Source: Alcaligenes ammonioxydans (lineage in GTDB: Bacteria; Pseudomonadota; Gammaproteobacteria; Burkholderiales; Burkholderiaceae_B). Taken from it: a DNA stretch of 64,000 nucleotides. Made by a program: the position numbers and the translations under genes. This document shows positions 60,245 through 64,000 of the stretch, piece after piece. Numbering within the stretch: position 1 is the stretch's first letter; every line of letters begins with the position of its first letter. Below the pieces are notes generated by a model. That model saw only the letters and a list, made by a program, of their open reading frames with translations. It was not told the DNA's origin and did no database searches. The DNA is taken from NCBI RefSeq assembly GCF_019343455.1, contig NZ_CP049362.1, forward strand, positions 1,984,001 through 2,048,000. Reading direction: 5' to 3'.

Positions 60245-60814
60245 ATGAGCAACACTTCTGTCCCAGAGGATCAGCCCCGTTACACCCGCATCGCCCGCAT
60301 CTTGCACTGGATCATGGCATTGGCGCTGACTGCCTTGGTCATCGTGGGCCACACCATGAAAACCTTGCCGCTGTCCCCCCTGAAACTGCAAGTCTATTCC
60401 TGGCACAAGTGGGCTGGCATCACCCTGCTGCTACTGCTGGTGCTGCGCCTGATCTGGCGTTTGTTGCACCGCCCCCCTGCCTTGCCCGCCAGCATGTCTT
60501 TCTGGAGCCGGGCGCTGGCGCATAGCGGCCATGCCCTCCTGTATCTGTTGATGCTGGCCATCCCTCTGACCGGCTGGCTGATGAGCTCGGCCAAAGGATT
60601 CCAGACGGTCTGGTTTGGCGTGATCCCCCTGCCCGATCTGGTCTCCAAAGACAAACCTTTGGGAGAGTTGCTGGTCCAAGTACACATCTTTTTGAATTAC
60701 GCCCTGATTGCCATGGTCAGCCTGCACGTTCTGGCGGCCCTCAAGCATCAGTTCATTGACCGTGACGGCTTGCTCGGCCGCATCACCTTTACTTTAGGCA
60801 AAGCCAAATCATGA
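60245..60814 (+). CDS. Cytochrome b561
   Basis: This 189-aa membrane protein has four helices, with heme-ligand histidines at RILHWIMALAL, YSWHKWAGITLLLLL, HSGHALLYLLML and VSLHVLAALKHQFID. It belongs to the bacterial CybB-like b561 family, transferring electrons between quinones and periplasmic acceptors. It overlaps the following YceI gene by 4 bp, a common pairing in proteobacteria. Start at 60245 (MSNTSVPEDQ). Confidence 0.92.
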   Translation: MSNTSVPEDQPRYTRIARILHWIMALALTALVIVGHTMKTLPLSPLKLQVYSWHKWAGITLLLLLVLRLIWRLLHRPPALPASMSFWSRALAHSGHALLYLLMLAIPLTGWLMSSAKGFQTVWFGVIPLPDLVSKDKPLGELLVQVHIFLNYALIAMVSLHVLAALKHQFIDRDGLLGRITFTLGKAKS

Positions 60815-61374
60815 AAAAATCTGTCTTCGTGTCCCTTCTGGCCGGCTCCTTGGGTCTCAGTCTCAGTCTGGCGGCCAATGCCAAGAACTACCAGACGCTG
60901 GATGCCCAAAATAGCGAAATCGGCTTTCAGTATTCGCAAATGGGCGTGAAGCTGGATGGCCAATTTCGCAAGTTTGAAGGCGAGCTGAACTTCAACCCCG
61001 ACGCCCTGGATCAGTCCAAGGTGGTGTTGAAAGTGGCACTGGATAGCGTGGATACCGGCTCGGAAGAAGCCGATGACGAATTGCAGGACGTACGCTGGTT
61101 CGACATTGACGCGCATCCCCAGGCCGTTTTCAGCTCCAAGCGTTTCCGTGCCGTCAGCGCCCAGCAATATGAAGTGCAAGGCACGCTGCAGATCAAAGGC
61201 CGTGAACAGCCCGTTACTGTCATGGCAACCATGGCACCCGAAGGCGATAAAGCTACGTTCAGCGGCGCTTTTGACATTAAGCGTGGCGACTTCTCGATCG
61301 GTGAAGGCTCCTGGTCCAGTTACGACATCGTGGCCAACGAGATCACCGTCAATTTCAAGATTGATGCCCGGTAA
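60811..61374 (+). CDS. YceI family periplasmic protein, first copy
   Basis: This 187-aa protein has a signal peptide (FVSLLAGSLGLSLSLAANA) and a YceI beta-barrel lipocalin-like fold (IGFQYSQMGVKLDGQFRKFEG; WFDIDAHPQAVFSSKRFR; VQGTLQIKGREQPV). YceI proteins bind isoprenoid quinones or similar lipids in the periplasm. Translationally coupled to cytochrome b561, so it likely works with it. Confidence 0.92.
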   Translation: MKKSVFVSLLAGSLGLSLSLAANAKNYQTLDAQNSEIGFQYSQMGVKLDGQFRKFEGELNFNPDALDQSKVVLKVALDSVDTGSEEADDELQDVRWFDIDAHPQAVFSSKRFRAVSAQQYEVQGTLQIKGREQPVTVMATMAPEGDKATFSGAFDIKRGDFSIGEGSWSSYDIVANEITVNFKIDAR

Positions 61375-61432
61375 AACGACGCATCAGCCCTCATTCCTCT
61401 TTTCTACCCGCATCAGCAAGGATTACACCCTC

Positions 61433-62005
61433 ATGATCAAACCAGTGATTGCTCTGTCCGCCAGCTTCCTCCTTGTCTTTGCCGCTCAAGCCGCGCCGGT
61501 GAGCTATCAGGTTGAGCCCAGCCACACCTTTGTACACTTCAGCTACAAGCACCTGGGCCTGAGCACTCAAAACCAGCGTTTCGACAAAGCACAAGGCACG
61601 GTTACCCTGGATCAGCAAGCCAAAACCGGCAGCATCGACATGAAAGTCGACACCCGTTCGGTCAGCACCGGCTTTCCCCTGTTCGATGAACACATTCAAG
61701 GCAAGGATTACTTTGATACGGCCCAGTTCCCTGAAGCCACGTTCGTATCCAAGGAAATTCAATTCGACGGCGACAAGCCTGTGTCCGCCAAAGGCGATCT
61801 GACCATCAAGGGCATTACCAAGCCCGTTACCATGAACATTGAGTCGTTCCTGACCATGTCCAAGCACCCGATGTTGAATAAACCCGCCCTGGGTGCGGAT
61901 GGCAAGATCGAGATCAAGCGCAGCGACTTTGGCATGGCTGCCAATGTGCCCCATGTCGGTGATGAGGTCACCATCCGTATCGCCCTGGAGGCCATCGCGC
62001 CCTGA
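61433..62005 (+). CDS. yceI: YceI family periplasmic protein, second copy
   Basis: This 190-aa protein has a signal peptide (ALSASFLLVFAAQAAPV) and the canonical YceI sequence (YQVEPSHTFVHFSYKHLGLS; DYFDTAQFPEATFVSKEI; GDLTIKGITKPVTMNI; FGMAANVPHVGDEVTI). It follows the first YceI gene by 58 bp. The two copies differ considerably, so this is an old duplication and probably gives different ligands. Confidence 0.93.
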   Translation: MIKPVIALSASFLLVFAAQAAPVSYQVEPSHTFVHFSYKHLGLSTQNQRFDKAQGTVTLDQQAKTGSIDMKVDTRSVSTGFPLFDEHIQGKDYFDTAQFPEATFVSKEIQFDGDKPVSAKGDLTIKGITKPVTMNIESFLTMSKHPMLNKPALGADGKIEIKRSDFGMAANVPHVGDEVTIRIALEAIAP

Positions 62006-62037
62006 TCCAGACCTGCCCGCCGTTGCAGGAAATCCAG

Positions 62038-62382
62038 TTACAGGATTTCCTGCACCACTTCCAGGGGACGCGCCAGACGCGTCCCTTTTTCCGTCACCAC
62101 AATGGGACGATTCAGCAAAATGGGGTTGGCTTCCAGGGCAGCGAGCAACTCCTCGTCGCTTAAATCCGGATTGTCCAGATTCAACTCGCTGTAAATCGCT
62201 TCTTTGCTACGCATGGCCTCACGCACCGTCAGACCCGTGGCCGCAATCAGCGCTTTGAGTTCGCTGCGCGACAAGGGGGTTTTCAGGTATTCAATGATCT
62301 CGGGCTCCCGTCCTTTTTCTCGCATCAGGACCAGGGCATTGCGCGAAGTGCTGCAGCGCGGATTATGATAGATTTTGCTCAT
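62038..62382 (-). CDS. arsC: ArsC-family (glutaredoxin-type) arsenate reductase
   Basis: This 114-aa protein has the catalytic Cys10 in YHNPRCSTSRNAL, the family motif EYLKTPLSRSELKALI, and NRPIVVTEKGTRLARP with the arsenate-binding arginines. It reduces arsenate with glutathione and glutaredoxin. No arsR or arsB is adjacent, so it may be a stand-alone ArsC with another role. It is convergent with the YceI gene; the intervening 32 bp repeat the sequence CAGGAAATCC / GGATTTCCTG as a possible bidirectional terminator hairpin. Confidence 0.9.
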   Translation of the reverse strand: MSKIYHNPRCSTSRNALVLMREKGREPEIIEYLKTPLSRSELKALIAATGLTVREAMRSKEAIYSELNLDNPDLSDEELLAALEANPILLNRPIVVTEKGTRLARPLEVVQEIL

Positions 62383-62504
62383 AACAGTCTTTGACTTCCT
62401 ATAAACCGTATTCAGGCAAACAATAGTAGCCCAGCGCTGCCGGCCCCGTCATCCGGCCTGCTTGCGGCAAACAGGCCCGCATCTTCATTCAGCCAGGAGA
62501 ACCC

Positions 62505-63203
62505 ATGATCGACCTGTATTACTGGACCACTCCCAACGGACATAAAATCACGATGTTTCTGGAAGAGTCCGGTCTGCCTTACACCCTGTACCCCGTCAAT
62601 ATTGCTCAGGGCGACCAGTTCAAACCCGAGTTCCTGCGTATCGCCCCCAATAATCGCATTCCCGCCATTGTCGACCACGCTCCGCAAGACGGCGGCGCGC
62701 CCATCTCCTTGTTTGAGTCAGGCGCCATCTTGCAGTATCTGGCCGAAAAAACCGGACAATTCCTGTCCGCAGACTTGCGCATCCGCACCGAAACCTTGCA
62801 GTGGCTCTACTGGCAAATGGCAGGGCTGGGCCCCATGGCCGGTCAGAACCATCATTTCAATGTGTATGCCCCGGTAAAAATCGAGTATGCGATAGATCGT
62901 TATGTGCGTGAGACAGGTCGCCTCTATGGCGTGCTCAACAAGCATCTGGCGCAGCGCGACTTTATCGCCGGAGACTATTCCATTGCGGACATGGCCAGTT
63001 ACCCCTGGATTGTCTCGCATGAGCGCCAAGGCCAGAACCTGGACGACTTTCCCCATTTGAAGCGTTGGTTCCAGCGTATTGCCGAACGACCAGCTACGGG
63101 TCGTGCCTACGCACTGGTCGAGACAATCAACCCAGGCTCTCCCGTCCATGATGAGAAAGCCCGTCAAATCCTTTTTGGCCAAGACTCCAAAACCATTCGA
63201 TAG
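62505..63203 (+). CDS. yfcG: YfcG-type glutathione S-transferase (disulfide-bond oxidoreductase)
   Basis: This 232-aa Nu-class GST starts MIDLYYWTTPNGHKITMFLE, with Thr9 and Asn11 in the glutathione site, followed by FKPEFLRIAPNNRIPAIVD and ESGAILQYLAEKTG. The C-terminal helical domain has DFIAGDYSIADMASYPW. It catalyses glutathione-dependent disulfide reduction. ATG at 62505 follows CAGGAG. Confidence 0.92.
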   Translation: MIDLYYWTTPNGHKITMFLEESGLPYTLYPVNIAQGDQFKPEFLRIAPNNRIPAIVDHAPQDGGAPISLFESGAILQYLAEKTGQFLSADLRIRTETLQWLYWQMAGLGPMAGQNHHFNVYAPVKIEYAIDRYVRETGRLYGVLNKHLAQRDFIAGDYSIADMASYPWIVSHERQGQNLDDFPHLKRWFQRIAERPATGRAYALVETINPGSPVHDEKARQILFGQDSKTIR

Positions 63204-63215
63204 GACTACGACTCC

Positions 63216-64000
63216 ATGACCTTACAGCGCCCTTATCAGCTGCTGCTTATTGGCCTGACAACCCTGGCTCTGTCGGCGTGCTCCAGCACGCCAAGCTCCA
63301 ATATTTCCCTGATCCCCACGCAAACCCAGGATCAGACGGAAAAAGACGGTGTCTTTACCCAATCCCTGAACTACAAGCACATCAAGCCTGGCTGTACCGG
63401 CGAATGCCCGCGCCTGGAAGTCAAATCCCTGATTTTCCCCGGTAATCCTGAGCTAACCGGGCTGGTCGATGAAAGCCTGGCACACATGACCGTCATCACC
63501 GACCGCCATCCCGGTTATCGTGGTTTGAAAGAGTTCGAGAACTACTACTGGGCCACGGCCAATCATCGCGATGAAGTTCATCTGTCAGCCCGTACGCGCT
63601 ACCGCAACCGCGATCTGACCGTTGTAGAGCTAAGTTCAGGCATTTACATGACCGGTGCCGCTCACGGTATTACGGCCACGCAGTTCATCAACTGGGACAA
63701 TCGCCTGAAAATGGCCCTGCCCCTGGATCGTATTATCGCCCCAGGCAAGATCAAACCTTTCCAGGAACTGGTACGTCAAGCCCATCAGAACTGGCTCTCC
63801 GGCCTGAGCGAAGCGCGCGAGGATCGCGCCGGCTGGGACAGAATGTGGCCTTTCCAGCCCGCTCAGAATATTGCGCTGACGGACCAGGGGCTGTTGGTGA
63901 AGTACAACCCCTATGAGATCGCCCCCTATTCCTTCGGTCAGCCTGAGTTCTTGCTGCCTTACTCCCAATTGAAAGGCATATTGCGCCCCGACTATCTGCC
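63216..64000 (+). CDS. DUF3298/RsiV-like lipoprotein, truncated by the window end
   Basis: A signal peptide with lipobox LSACS (Cys22) precedes a domain with KPGCTGECPRLEVKSLIFPG, then YMTGAAHGITATQFINWD and PFSF-like PYSFGQPEFLLPYSQL, a pattern of DUF3298 (RsiV/PdaC C-terminal) proteins. The frame is open to the last base, so at least 261 codons are present and the end is missing. It lies 12 bp after the GST gene and may be co-transcribed. Confidence 0.78.
   Translation, partial: MTLQRPYQLLLIGLTTLALSACSSTPSSNISLIPTQTQDQTEKDGVFTQSLNYKHIKPGCTGECPRLEVKSLIFPGNPELTGLVDESLAHMTVITDRHPGYRGLKEFENYYWATANHRDEVHLSARTRYRNRDLTVVELSSGIYMTGAAHGITATQFINWDNRLKMALPLDRIIAPGKIKPFQELVRQAHQNWLSGLSEAREDRAGWDRMWPFQPAQNIALTDQGLLVKYNPYEIAPYSFGQPEFLLPYSQLKGILRPDYL

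Noticed and set aside
1-64000. CRISPR arrays, rRNA, tRNA and complete insertion sequences
   Set aside because: No regularly spaced long repeats, no rRNA-like blocks, no cloverleaf and no transposase with terminal repeats were seen.

Overview
The window looks like part of a betaproteobacterial chromosome, probably Alcaligenaceae (Alcaligenes-like). This is inferred from codon and base usage and from the families in the right third; no rRNA or tRNA gene is present to confirm it. Base composition is mosaic. About 1-25 kb is of intermediate GC, 25-27 kb is AT-rich, and 28-64 kb is GC-rich like a host core genome.

Region 1 (1-25 kb) is the replication and partition end of an integrative and conjugative element (ICE) of the SPI-7/ICEHin1056/PAGI type. 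At the left edge are the tail of a serine recombinase and an SOS-controlled umuDC pair on the + strand. Everything from 2.3 to 25 kb is on the - strand. Read in transcription order, it encodes ParA, a large ICE-type ParB, a DUF2857 protein, two related winged-helix replication proteins (the larger being STY4528 family), a small winged-helix protein, the PFL_4669 (TIGR03761) protein, a DUF3158 protein and SSB. Next come a small AT-rich cassette of one P-loop protein and three membrane proteins, an SNF2 helicase, HicB/HicA, a DUF3577 (STY4534) replication protein, a DUF3275 protein, several small orphans, an NPPY methyltransferase, RadC and a second helicase. No transfer genes or integrase of the element are visible, so only part of it is here.

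Three unexplained nucleic-acid features stand out in region 1. Most genes at 4.6-13.2 kb have a leader with a GC-rich inverted repeat followed by a hairpin whose 3' arm holds the Shine-Dalgarno sequence and whose loop is U-rich in RNA. Three of those leaders also carry copies of a 26-nt hairpin with compensatory stem changes and a conserved CAACCCTG loop. Four 16-bp direct repeats at 22, 22 and 21 bp spacing lie inside the STY4528-family replication gene and look like iterons of a replication origin, with related palindromes downstream.

Region 2 (25.5-28 kb) has an OmpA-family protein, a small lipoprotein and about 1 kb without convincing genes.

Region 3 (28-56.7 kb) is a complete-looking type VI secretion locus on the - strand: tssA, B, C, hcp, E, F, G, H, vgrG, then DUF2169, pentapeptide, DUF3540 and DUF4150 accessory genes, then tssJ, K, L, M. 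A convergent SARP/BTAD-type regulator overlaps the 3' end of tssM. Three genes (regulator, tssK, vgrG) are each broken by one missing base in a C/G homopolymer. TssM lacks a recognisable P-loop and ends in a SPOR domain. Next to tssA is an orphan gene whose sequence resembles the diphtheria-toxin/exotoxin A catalytic domain, a candidate effector.

Region 4 (57-64 kb) holds ordinary chromosomal genes: a GNAT acetyltransferase, a tyrosine-recombinase-like protein without a visible nucleophile, a ClbS/DfsB-like protein, a lipoprotein, cytochrome b561 with two YceI proteins, an ArsC-like reductase, a YfcG-type GST and a truncated DUF3298-like lipoprotein.
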